Source of the DNA: Daphnia carinata
Taxonomy: Eukaryota > Arthropoda > Branchiopoda > Diplostraca > Daphniidae
Assembly (NCBI RefSeq): GCF_022539665.2
Contig: NC_081332.1
Span: 3,381,884-3,445,883, forward strand
DNA: 64,000 nucleotides
Direction: 5' to 3'
Below are positions 12,366 through 24,484 of the stretch, in pieces. The position numbers were made by a program, and so were the translations under genes. Every line of letters begins with the position of its first letter. Position 1 is the stretch's first letter. The notes beneath the pieces are model-generated. The model was not told the origin of the DNA. It saw only the letters and a list, made by a program, of their open reading frames with translations, and ran no database searches.

Positions 12366-13367
12366 ATGGGCTTGTTGAAAAAGGATAAATACTATTCCAG
12401 CACAAAAAGCTACAGCTTGAATCGTAGGGCTAAGAAACCCTTCAAGTCTATGTCCTACCGCAATTTCGCCAAAAGAAACAATGGAGCTTCATTACTTCTC
12501 TCACTTGTCAAGAGCTTAAAGCGACGTGCAACCCCCCAGCTGCCAGATGGTACTCAACAGATAGATTTCCCTGCTGGAACTCGGATAATGTTCGAGACGT
12601 CTGAAATCCCGCTAATGCCAGATGCCGTCGAGGCTTACTCGGATCCGGATCGTATGCCACTCAAGATACACGATCATAATTACCAGTCTTGTCCCCTATT
12701 TTTCTCCGGATTACACAAGTATCCATGGGATGATGAAGCCGCAATCGCGTCGCGATTGGCAGACGGTATGTGGCAACCTGTCCGCCAAGAGATTCCAGAT
12801 GTTGAGATCTCTAAAAATGCCGCGAAACCAGAATTAGCTTTTCTTCCATCTCGTCGTCGTAAGACGTGGTTCGTTGAAGCTGGACGAGTGGTCAGACAAG
12901 TCAATCTGCCCAACTGGGCACATGGCGAATCTACCAAATATGTTGATGAGGTTCCTCACTGCGAGCTGCGCCTAAAGGAGACAATCGAATCAGAACGGAA
13001 AGATACAAGAAAACATGACCGTAAGAAATGGGTACTCGACTTGATACCTGGTTCACAAAGTCCAGTGGAACTGCCCAATTGGGCGAGAGCCAAGTCAAGC
13101 CAGTTTGTCCGTTGTGTCAAACCAGCTGGCCAAAAAGATGGAATCGGATTGTTCGGTGTACATTCGCAATCAGCCATCAAACCTTTTCGAGCCAGTCCTG
13201 TTCCAGCCACCACCTACAAAGCTTCTCTACCTGTAGCAATGAAACGCCACCAGTCACCAAGAGAAAAGGTCAAGGCAGACATGATCACGGGGATGTTGGA
13301 ATCGAAACCTTTCCGGGCCCAGTCCTGCTCTCCCTCAGCACTTTTCAAACCCTTTCCGCGTCGATAA
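12366..13367 (+). CDS. Intact single-exon gene for an unrecognised basic repeat protein (333 aa)
   Basis: A continuous 1002-base frame has balanced codon use and no homopolymer content, unlike the surrounding DNA, so it is very probably a real intronless gene. The product is Lys/Arg-rich, with no signal peptide or membrane segment. Its N-terminal 55 residues are strongly basic (RRAKKPFKS, KSLKRR). Two segments, about residues 166-193 and 220-247, align with each other: both contain a Lys-Trp pair, then LPNWA, then an S-x-x-[YF]-V ending, spaced 54-55 residues apart. The C-terminus carries three short KPF motifs (IKPFRAS, SKPFRAQ, FKPFPRR). I recognise no family. The layout suggests a lineage-specific, possibly nucleic-acid-binding or cytoskeletal protein, but that is conjecture. 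A possible AATAAA lies at 13636. The start is the first ATG after an in-frame stop. Confidence 0.75.
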   Translation: MGLLKKDKYYSSTKSYSLNRRAKKPFKSMSYRNFAKRNNGASLLLSLVKSLKRRATPQLPDGTQQIDFPAGTRIMFETSEIPLMPDAVEAYSDPDRMPLKIHDHNYQSCPLFFSGLHKYPWDDEAAIASRLADGMWQPVRQEIPDVEISKNAAKPELAFLPSRRRKTWFVEAGRVVRQVNLPNWAHGESTKYVDEVPHCELRLKETIESERKDTRKHDRKKWVLDLIPGSQSPVELPNWARAKSSQFVRCVKPAGQKDGIGLFGVHSQSAIKPFRASPVPATTYKASLPVAMKRHQSPREKVKADMITGMLESKPFRAQSCSPSALFKPFPRR

Positions 13368-14363
13368 GAGAAGGCCGTCATTGGTGACGAGGATCCCCCC
13401 CTGTCAACCTATAAAAACATAATCGGAAAAAAATAAGTTAATCTTCAAAAAAGACTTGAATCCTTGACCGTATTTCGAACGCAATTTTCTTTAAATTCTC
13501 ATTTAAAATTTTGAAATGATTAACTGTTTGGTTTTGTTGTTGCATCAAAATTCGTTTCATACACAAATTTTTTACGCAAAATTTCTTTTTTCGTTGTTCA
13601 CAATTATTCATAAAGTCAGGCAGCCCAGCACTGTTAATAAAGCAGATTGCGATGGTATCTCATTTTGGAGAATCGTTTTCGCTGAAGGCGATTGGCATCG
13701 GCCAGCTAGACGACGAGACACTTAAAACATTTCAGAGATGAGAACAGAAAGGGAAAACGATTGTCTCGCCTTTAAAGACACAGCACACTTGTAAAAAAAA
13801 AATGTGATGGCGCCAAACTTTCGTTGGTACTACCATGTTTCGCCGAAAGCTATTCATTTCCAAGGTATAGTTTTTGTTTTTTCTTTTGTTTCACCTGGTC
13901 GTATTTTTTCGGAGAACTGTATCCACTTTTACAAAACAAATAGTGTGGTTTTATTTCACGTGAAATATATTCTTTAAAAAATTATTTAAAAAAGGCCCAT
14001 CAATTCAGACGTATACCCAGGGTCTTGGTTACATCCCTGCAGACCTACTGGCCCTCGCCACCCTCTTGTGGTTGAATGAAGTTATTGACAAGAGGATTGA
14101 GAACAAAGTAAAGGCCGAGTCAAACGAAAAAAAAAAAGAAAAAACAAGAAACAAAATATGCGTTTTACACAACACACATTTGGCAAAGATTAGGTACATG
14201 TCAAGAAATGCGCGAAGGGCGCGCATAATTCTCCATTGAATTAACGAATGGTACGAGGACGCGAACGGAAGGCCGATTGAAAATTGAGAACCATGGGGAC
14301 ATTGTCACTAAAAAAATCGTGTCTGCGGTTTAGGTCTTTTTCTTGTTTTGTTTATCTAAAAAA

Positions 14364-14381
14364 ATATATATATATATATAT
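14364..14381. repeat. (AT)9 microsatellite
   Basis: A simple alternating AT run in non-coding DNA. Confidence 0.8.
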
Positions 14382-17300
14382 GTCGATTGTCTGTAGGGGA
14401 TTGTGTTCCAGTTATACACTGTTTTGTTTGTTTTTTTGCGTCCTCGCATTTTAAACTAAAAAGGGAACGTCGCATAATGGATTGTTTTTGATGCAAATCT
14501 TTTTTTGTTTTTTTGTTAAGAAAAAAAAGGAGGGCGCCTGAGGAGCAAGTCATCAATCTTCGATTGACTTGTGAAATTTGCCAAAAGACATGATATGTGC
14601 GGACAGACGACGTTATCGACATAACGCAACACGCAGATTCGCAACCAAATGAGTCGGTTGAAAAAGGCATTGGGTTACCAAATGGGAACAATGTTGTACA
14701 ACAGCTGCGCGAGGTTATTATTAGAGGCAGAAAAAAAAAATAAAATAAAAAGTAGATGCCAGAAAAAAAGTGGTCCACTCCACAAAAGGGAGTAACCAAT
14801 AAATCACGTGCAACACGATGTAGTTATCACGCGCACGTTGAAAATCTTGAGAATTACGAGTCCATCTCACGAATGAATGATTTCTTTCAGTGGCATGACA
14901 AGAATTCATGAACAAGTTCAAGAAAAGGGCAATTATTATTCGAAATAAAAATATATCATCCATACTCCACAATTACAATATGTTAAAATATGCAATGGGC
15001 TTCACTGGAGGTGAATAACCGGGCGTTGCATTTACCTTGACATCGAAATCTCATGATCCGATCGAGTTTACAAAATCTGTTGTGCGTCGTTTGGAAATTC
15101 AGTGAGTGTCCCTAGCAACCTTAACAGCTTCTAGTTTAACAGCGTTTTTTTTCAAAAGAAAAAAAATTTGTGTTCTTTTAAACATTTTACTTTTCCCTTG
15201 TTTTGATTTCACAATGACGTACATGGACTGAAGCAATTGCTTAAGCAACACTGGCCCTCATGTCGAAATGTTTTTTAAACCCATTTTGAACTTGTAGCAC
15301 ATTAAGATTGGAACTTCCACTTGTATTTACTCTGATGCGTCGTTCATGTCAACCGGACCTTTCCCTTCTCCGCGATTGATTCCCAAACAAAAGAATAAAA
15401 ACATCGATTGCCTAATGAAAATTGACTAACAGACTCTCTAACAAGACAACCTAATAGGATTGGATAGAAAGCAATCGCAGCTCTCGTTTCTCAGATAATC
15501 ACTGGCATAATAAAGTGTTGGACCGGTTTTCTTAAAACAAAAACGATTTCGAGTTTAGACATTTAAACGGCGATGTCAGGGTGTCGGCCATTGAAATTTC
15601 GGGCAAGGATTTCCCAGTCCCTTCGCTCTGATGTTTACATTGACACGGGTCTATAATTTTTTCTCCTATTTAAAATGCGAAACGGTGGAAATAAGGACGA
15701 CGAACCCAAGAAGAAAGACATTAATATTATCTCAAAATCAGAAAAAACGTATATACATCGGAGGTCGCACATCAGAATATACAAGCCGCTTTCGTCGCCG
15801 ATAGGGAATTAGAAATCCAAGGTATGGGCGCTGTCAAACCGGCTGGGACGGTAGTGATCCATTGCTCCCGAGTCTATCGATAAAGATCATTGATGTATTC
15901 GTTGCGGAATGTAGGTTGAACGTTACGCTTGGCCAGACAACGAGAGCTCCGAATCTATTTTCCAAACCAAAATAAAAAGGAAAAAAAAAAATGAGGATTC
16001 TTCTCGTGTTCCATGGCCGTTAAATGCAATCGTAGCTCACGCACTTTCACTGTTGGACAACAGTTATGGCCTAAAGGTGTGTTCGGTATGCTAACTTGGA
16101 CATGCGCATTATGAAATATTTAAAACTAACGAAAGATCTACCGGTTTGGGCCTAACGCACAGTTATCATTGTTGATTGGAACACACGTGATGTTAAATCG
16201 AATCGTGAAACATTTAACATCAAGGATGACGACCGTCATTGCACCACGTCTTCCATGTTAAACGACGGCCCGCCTGACGTCATTGTTTGACGGTCAACTT
16301 AACTCTTAACGCACGACTGCACGACAAACTGTAAAGGCCTTAATTGTAACGAGGTGTGTCGTTAATGAAACGGGGAAAAAAAAATAGCGGACAAGTTACG
16401 TACGTTTTTCAAAGCTATTAAATCCTATTTCTTGATGCACAAGTTCATCCAACTTTCACTTTTGTTCTCTAATTACTGGAATCCCTAAGCCTTTTGGTTT
16501 TTTTTTTCGTTTTTTTTTTTAAGGCCGATACCTTCTCGGAAATGTATGAAAAATATTTGTTAAACGTTGGTGAACTTACAGGGTGTCACGTAGGCAAAGA
16601 GAAAACATTCCGCTTTCACCAAGGGGTTTTCTTTTTCTTTTTTCTCTTTGTTTTGCTGTTGTTTTTAGTTCGCTTTGTCGCTCGGGATTATGTTGGTTAA
16701 ACTTCCATTCGTCCGTGAAAAAAATTTAAATGAGTCATTAAAAATAGTCGCATGTACATTTCCCTGACTCGTTCAAAAAAAAAAAGAACTGTTGTAATTC
16801 TTTCGACCTTGTTCGGATTGACCTTAATTATCATTTCAAAAGGAAGGGAAAATCAAGTGCAACATTATCTCCAAATGCAATTTAAAAAACGTCCAGGGCA
16901 CATACGTGACCACAACAATTGCTGTTGAGCGCTTTTTAAAAAATAGATTCATTTATCTAGGTAAGTCAATTACGGTAAAAAAAAAAAAAAAATATGCAAA
17001 CGATGTGCAGTAGGTCAATGTTAAATGCTTAACATTTTTTCGTGATATAAACAACGACGAGGAAATTGAAAAATGATCCGGCCTAAATCGATCGTTCACG
17101 ACAAACATCAAATGTCTACACCAGACGGATTACATTCAACCTAGAAGAACACGCAACAAATTGAACAGATCATAAGATGTTAGAAAAAAAAAGGGGGGCA
17201 CACGTGAGGTAATATAACCATCGACCAAGTTCATCTACACATTGTGATGTGGAAGGCGAGCGCAAACAACGCGGAACATTCCGGCGCATAAATTGATTGA

Positions 17301-18500
17301 AGGGCGCGTAGTCTACAAGGCTAATTGCTGGCCTCGTTCCGGAAAAAAATAAAATAAAATTCGGAACAGTTGCTCCAAGTTCTTTCTTGTGCGTGTTCAA
17401 GCCCTAGAAATTTCGTGAAACGGGAAGACTTCCTCAGCCACTACACAAAAAAAAGATGATGAAGTATTAAAAAAAAAAAAAAAAAAAAAAAAAGAATTCC
17501 ATTTCTTTCTTCTTCTTTTTTTCAAGACCATTAAAAAGTAAGATGGAAAAAGAAAATGCTCACGACGCAGAGAGTAGGTTAATCTGCTGTCTTGAAGCGG
17601 TACTCCCGCTGCGTCGGGACTCATCGTCCTTGCCGCCGGTTAGTTCCCCAGTTTTCGACGGAGGTAAAGAATAACAATTACGAAAAGGCGAAATAATAAA
17701 AGCATGATGTGTTTCTCTTCCCTTTTTAAAAAAAAAATCCCCTTTGCTCATAGAAGCGAGACCCTCACAAAAAAGAAAAAGATGGTTCGTATGAAATTAA
17801 AAAAAAAATAAGAAGCCTAATAAGCGACGTGATTCGAGATAAGGAAGTCAAGGTCGGTAACATCGCTCCTATTTTGTTTTCCTCTGCAAGTCTACCTTTT
17901 GCGGTTGATGTCACGATTTCTCATGGATACCATTTTGTTTTTTCAACGGAACAAACTGAGGATGAACTCTATAAAAAAAAAAAACCACACGTTCTAAAAA
18001 GAAATGGGCCAGTCACGATGACGGCCGATTTCCTTCATTTAAATTAAACCGCTTTATCGTTACTTCAATTACGATGAGTCAGCAACTGGTTCGATTATTC
18101 AATGCAAATGATCAGTCGACGTGCATATTCTTGCCAAGGATTTAAAAAAAAGAAACTATTAATGAACAACCCGGTTTGATCATACGGAACTGTTATCATA
18201 ACCTTAAAGACAATGCAACAGCAAAAATGCAAACCAGTTTGTTACAAAGAAAGAAAATAAAAGCGAGGGGGAATGCTACGTGCCACCGGATTTCCCACTG
18301 TTCTACATTAACTTCCCTTTCCTTGCTCCGACGTGTTCACTGCTGGCGTTTGGCATTCTACACGAAACATTCCGCATTACACCAGACACCTCCCCTTGAA
18401 AGAAATGGAAAATAAACGATCGTCGGGAATTTAACGAAAGGGAAATTGGGTGAAGGTCACACTTTCGATAGCGCTGGCCATAATTCCATATCAACATGTT

Positions 18501-18513
18501 GCGCGCGCGCGCG
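18501..18513. repeat. Alternating (GC)6 run
   Basis: Pure alternating GC in otherwise AT-rich DNA; a similar run lies at 38612-38624. Alternating GC is the classic sequence able to adopt Z-DNA; whether it does here is unknown. Confidence 0.75.
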
Positions 18514-21500
18514 TTCCGTGTTTCGAATTTTGTTGGGGTTCCTCTACTCTCCGCCTTAGCGAAGACCGTGTAACGCTAGAGTAAGCACTTGAGCCAATTC
18601 ACGCTAATGAAATTTAGATCAAAGGCTAGCGGCAATGTATTTCACGTCCGGTATGATTTGTGTTTCATCTCGCCTGATATCCGCCTTTGAAATGACATTG
18701 TTTTAAACTCTTTTTCTTAACACGTCGATTAGATTTACTGTTGTATATGTTCCAGTGGCTAGTTGTCGACTTTCTAAATCAAGCTGATCAATTTAATGAG
18801 CCAATAGCAATTAACACTGATTTCTCTTATTCGTTGCGCGCTTGTCCGACACCCGTTGCCAGTCCCAGAATTTGAATCTTCCAGAAAGAGAGAGGCAACA
18901 TGGTTTTTTGTTTTGCAATAAACGACTAAAACAAAACAAAACAAAAAACGACATAGACACAATTTCTCTTTCTTTACGAGCGCGATCTATTGCACAACAT
19001 CTTCGTCCCGTTCACGTTCGTACAACTAAAAGCGACATCTTCATTGGATCTTGTCTTTTTACAAGACGTGTTCCAGTGATATGCGCACAATCAAGCATTG
19101 GGTGGTAAGAGCCAATTAAACAGTTAAAATGAATCTCGAATGTAGTTAGTGTATCGTCAACACCTGCGATCTGGGCAGCCAACTGTAATTAAACTTGATT
19201 GGGAATGAGGTGTGCGTAAATCAAGTCGCCTCGGGTTAGAAATCAATGGATGACTTTCTCTCATAGATTTTTTTTTTAGGGTCCCTACTTCTTTCTCTCA
19301 CTCTCCCTTTAGGTGCAAACAAAAAACAAAAAATGATTAAGCGAGAGAAAGAACGAGACACTCAAATTAACAATCATTCCTGGAAAGTTACAACAACAAA
19401 AAAATAAAGTCTCAAAAAAAAAAAAATAATAATAATAAAAAGAGAAGCAACCAGTAGAGGTGAGCAGAGATTATCCCCAACGGGAGAAAGAAAATGAAAG
19501 TAAAAAAAAAAAAACTTAACAACCATAGACATTTTGTTTCTCGTCTTGTTTTTTTTTTTTTTTTTGCTTTGTTTTTTGTTTTAACGCGTCGTGTGCCAAT
19601 CACGTAACGTTTTCTTTCGGGAAAAGGTTCAGTTGTCCCATCTGCTAGACGCGTACCGAAAAAAAGAGATTTACTTTCATAGGAGCTTCTTATGTGTCAA
19701 AATCATTTAACGCAGCAGCATCAGAAAGTTCTTTTAGTTGGGGCAAATGACTTTCGCTTGTGCGATGTTATTTATCTGGTTGTAGCGCTCCAATCTTTAT
19801 TTTTTAACGATTCACACACATCATGCTGACCAATGTTTTATTTTCTCTCATTTCAACCCGTTTAACGTTAGCTCTCTTCCACTAGTTAGAATTCATTAGG
19901 TCTTTGACCAGCAAACGAAAAATGAAATTAAAAAAAAAAAAAAAAAAAGAGGAAACTTTCGAAAATGAAAAATCCTAACGCCCATCTACGGATGCCACTC
20001 TCCTCATCTTCGATCTGACAAACAAGTGGGTCTCCATCAGGAATAACTCTGCCCTTTGCCACATTTGATATTTCCCCGCCCGCCTTCTTCAAAAACGTGA
20101 TTCACGTAACGACAAATCGAAGGGAAGAAGAAGGAAAAGAGACGATGAGGAACAAGACAGTAGCCAGTTTTCATACGTGTTTTAAGAAGAACGTCAAAGA
20201 GTGCGAGTCATTCTTGTTCCCAAACGCAATGTTTTTACCTTGGCCTACATTTGTTTGTTTTTTTCTGGCATGGCGTTCCGCTAGTGTTGCACGATAGCGC
20301 CCCCTGACAAGGACGATCAGACGCAGTAGCCTCCAACAGAGAAGCAAAAAAAAAAAACACATACAGACGCGTTTACTCACGACCGTGTCCGATCTAAACA
20401 AACCGATCGATATTTAGCTCCTCCCAGCTGCCCATTTTTTTTTACATCCTGCTTTGCATTATCTCAAGGCATTTTTTTAAAACGTGAATCTGTATTATTG
20501 TCTGCCTTGAAATCTTTGAAAGATAACAAACAATCAGTCAGATGTTAAAGACAGGCGATGGTCAACCCACTGCGGAAATTGAAACTGAATGTCGGTCAAA
20601 CGTATCGCGCGAAAAATTCCTGCGTTGAAACCCATTTTTAGTGAGAATAACGGTCGAAAACAAAAATGTTAAGCGTTTTGAAAAGTGTCAAGTACAATCC
20701 GGAACAGTTTTCGATTTGTCCTACTTCTTTGTCTTTTCCGCTTCTCTTGCCATGTCCGGGGAGAAACTGGTTTTCGAGAAAGGAATAATATTTGACCCAT
20801 TTCCTCAATTGCCTACCCGTTCGCTTATGAAGTTCAGTGCACATCGTTTTAGATGAACGTTAAGTCTTAACTACGTATTTGGCTGATATTTGGCACGTAC
20901 ATTGTTGCGTCGTTTAACAGATGAAACATATTTTGTTTTAAAAGGGACATGAAATCAAACTATTACAAGTCGATTAACTCCCCATTTTCAGTTTGAATAT
21001 TGAATAACTTTGAAAAAGAAAAAATTGTGAATGTTCCAGTAATAAAACAAAAAATGGGAATACATAAAGATGAATTAAAAAAAAAAAGATGCAAATATTA
21101 GCCAATGACGTAGATACTTATTGGAACCGGGCCGGAATCTTGGCCTTCAACGGGACTTTCACTAGGCAACTGGCCGCCCATTTTTGCTTTTTTTTTTTTA
21201 AATGGTAATATAATAATAAAAAATAAACTGCAGCAGCAAATTCATTTCACTTGGATTTTCTCTTTATTATGTTTCATTCGTCAACCATTTCCCTTCGGCC
21301 TCCTGATATTTTTCCCAATCAAACACAGAGCTCCAAAATAACAAAACATTTCGTTCGATACGTGACGTTTACTGGCCATTCAAAATTCATTTTGATTTTC
21401 TCCTCGACTAAGTTTGAATAAAAACTTTATAGCAAAAAACAAAAAAATATCAAACGTTCGGAAACGACTTGGTGCGGATAAAGCACACACACACACACAC

Positions 21501-22007
21501 GCCCGTTATTATCAAAAGCAATTGGAGTGGCAAAACAGGAGCGAACAAGGAACCGCAATTGAAAAGAAATGGATTGTTTGATTGATACTTACGATAAAAA
21601 CAAATAACACAATCGAGTATTGTCATGCCTTTCTCCTTGATAAGCACGTAGGCACTGATCACGCAAACTGACATTTCACCGATTTCGCGAGTCCCGAAAA
21701 TGACGAATAGCAAATTGCGCACGAAAAATTTAATGTTTCATTAAACCTCAATACGGAAATATCCTTGTAAAAAAAAAAAACTGACTGTTCCGGTGAATAA
21801 TTTAAATAATTCAATTCCTATTATTCCATGCCACACCACACCGCTCTTATTATTTTTTCCTATTCAAATTGGTTTAATTCTTATTCTTTCTCAATACAAA
21901 CATAACAGCGGGGGGTGTCAAGTTCCGCCCCTCGGTAAACTTTAAAAAAAAAAACCTCCCACACACACACGTACATGTTTTCTTTTTTTTTTTTTTTTTC
22001 TTTAACA

Positions 22008-22205
22008 CGAAAGGAAGAAAGAAGGGAAAAAAATCACCTTGCCTTCGATAGGCAGTGGCAGCTTCATTCCGCTTTGGGGATGACCTTGCCAGAGTGGTGG
22101 TACCAGTTTGATTCCCTCCACCTTCTTTTGCTCAGGTGTAAGGCTCCGGTAGTGAGGAGAGTTTTTCGGGTGGGAGGACAAGTGGGGGAGAGCAACACCA
22201 CACAT
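22008..22205 (-). CDS. Possible minus-strand exon, unrecognised
   Basis: A minus-strand frame reads LTPEQKKVEGIKLVPPLWQG and ends at a good donor (GGCAAG|GTGATT) near 22032, followed by a T-rich run. Base composition is balanced, unlike its flanks, and a pyrimidine-rich stretch precedes it. I cannot identify a family or connect it to other exons. It may be an isolated exon of a gene with long introns, or chance. Confidence 0.22.
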
Positions 22206-24405
22206 CCAATCGTCCGTCTAGAAAGACTCGCAACGAAACAAGGCAAAGAAAAAGGGGGAAGAAGAAGAAGAAAAAGAAAAAAAAGAACCTCAACCGACAA
22301 ACCGACGGGCCAACCCACCTGGGAGAGACCTCTAAACTTCGGGCTCTCCTTAAGGTCTCTCTCTCTCTCTCTTTTTTTTTTCCTTTCGTCTCCTTGCTGC
22401 CTGTTTTACTTCTCTTCCCCATATTAGAGGCCGGTAGTGACATTGCCGAGCTCAGTCTCGATAAACTCGTCGTCCCGGATTGTTTAACTCGACCCGTTGT
22501 CGGAGCTCGTTCCACACACCGGCTCATTTTCTTTCAATTTAAAAAACATTGCCTAATTTTTTTTTTTGAAAAACCCCACAAATATTTTAAGGGAAAACAA
22601 AAAGTGAATTGCCATTTTTGGACAATTTTTTTTATTTCGTGATTGTCTTTGACGAGTGCAACTTTAAACATAAACAAATAGGAGAAAATAACACGTGGAC
22701 TTCTCGTACACAACGTAAGTTTTGTTTCTTCTTTCATTTTGCGCGTTCTTCACAAAAAAACAAACAGAATATTACATGACATTCTAACGGGGTTTTTATC
22801 GTGCAAAAACGGTTAACGTGCACCGTATTTGAAACAAGAAAACAATTCATTCTTTATTGGATTTATTTAAAAAACGAACCCGAAACTCTGACCCACATCT
22901 CGGCGGTTTGTAAAAAAATAACGGAAACGGACTGTCATTTTCACTTTCGTTTGATCCACTTGACGACGAAGAATAGACTCGCGTTGCTAACGTTATACAT
23001 TGTGTTCTGCCTGCTGTGCCAGTTCGTCAATAGGCATCAAACCGCTAAGCCAGCAGTTGCTCGTTTTTATTCTCGTATTTTGAAATATTAAAAACAACAT
23101 CGATGCGAGTGAGAGTTAACATCACCCAAAAATGGTGTCAACTTTCGTTTTTCATTGGAAGCTCAGTGGAGCATAATCAGATTGGTATAGAGTAATAGGA
23201 AAAGTGAGGATGGATATTTGCATCCAATTGTTTTTTGTTTTTTTTTCTCTCTCTGATTTTTTTTATTTCGATACGGCCAAGAGCGAAACAAGAGCAAACG
23301 CCCTTTTTATTAGATTGTTTTTAAACAAGCCTGGCACCTCCATCCTTTTCTAGATGTGCGTGATTCGTTTCGACTTTCATCTCTCGTTGATTGCACAAGA
23401 CCCACTGTCACCTCATCGGTTCGATAGGGAAAAGATCCATTTCGTTGTTCTAGTTATGGATTAGCATCTCGCCGACCTTCGATTCAATGTCAACGGCACA
23501 CCTTTAACCTTTATCTCATTATTTCTTTATTGCTTCATTTCCGAATTAATTTTAGACAGGTTTATTCAACGACCTCCAGTCTTTTTCAGAATCAAATAGC
23601 GGGAAAAATAAAACCATCATCCAAGGATGATGACGTAAGTGCGGGGGGGAAAAAAAATTACAAGATGGGGACACCGGTACAACATTTGCTGATGAGTCAG
23701 CTAACCCGTTCTTTTTCTTAAATTCAAACGCGGATCTGACGTACACCTTCGGGAGTTTTAAAAAAACCCGCACGTTCGTGCGCTTCTCTTAGACAAAGTC
23801 GACAAAAATTACAACCCAGAAAAAAAAGTGTTATAGCATTTAAAAAGTCGGTCATATTCTGGCATAGTCCCCCCCCCCCCATTTTTTCTTTCCCCTTTCT
23901 CTCTTTCGCATTATAATCGCGCTTTTCCCTTTTTTTTTTCCTGGCCATTTTCTCTGGATATATATTTATACCTTTGCACACAGTTGCTATCTAAAAAACA
24001 AAAAAAAAAGCTAGCAGTAACGGAGCACCCTAGCGGTGGAGCCTGACTTCTTCGACAAATTCCGGTCAGCTGAACCAGCCAGTTGCAAGTCAGCCTTCGG
24101 CTCGCTTTCAAGTCTTTTTCCTTAACTCTCGTTTTTCTCTGTGTTTAATGTGTATGTGTGTGATCTTTTTCGACGTTTCGTGGTAGACTGATATTAACTT
24201 CATCTTCAGAAAGTCACCAATTCGTAGTTGACATTTTTGGGGTTTTTTTATAGGAATTTTGTTCTTTTTCAAATTGGTGACTTTGAGAGTGAAACAAATT
24301 TTTTAAAAAGGGAAAACAAAAAAGATTTTGATGTGATGTGGATAATCGTCGGCTTTGATGTGATAGAATCTGCCGTCGTCGTGACGTGCGATTCGACTCG
24401 CTGAG

Positions 24406-24484
24406 ATGGCTTCATCACCAAGCGACAACAACAAAAACATTTCCTTCCGGATAGTCTCGTTCGCCAGAAAATCGTCTGCTAGTG
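24406..24484 (+). other. Possible upstream leader exon with a small ORF, ahead of mol
   Basis: An ATG in good context (GAGATGG) opens a frame beginning MASSPSDNNKNISF that runs to a plausible donor (AGTG|GTAAAC) at 24484. If spliced to the acceptor at 26454, the frame stops after two more codons (GCC GGT, then TGA), about 85 bases before the mol start. This would make it an upstream ORF in the mol leader. It may instead belong to another transcript, and splicing was inferred only by eye. Confidence 0.25.

Larger units (their letters stand above)
13400..24080. other. AT-rich stretch with no convincing gene
   Basis: More than 10 kb holds only scattered short open frames, homopolymers and simple repeats. 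Examples are an (AT)9 run at 14364-14381, alternating GC at 18501-18513, a C12 tract at 23869-23880 and a CA run near 21485. No recognisable protein or RNA gene was found. The only coding-like piece is a minus-strand segment near 22008-22205. The stretch could be the upstream intergenic region or part of a long 5' intron of the mol gene. Confidence 0.6.

Noticed and set aside
13028-13387. 119-codon frame overlapping the 333-codon gene in another phase
   Set aside because: Shadow of the longer frame, with no independent signal.
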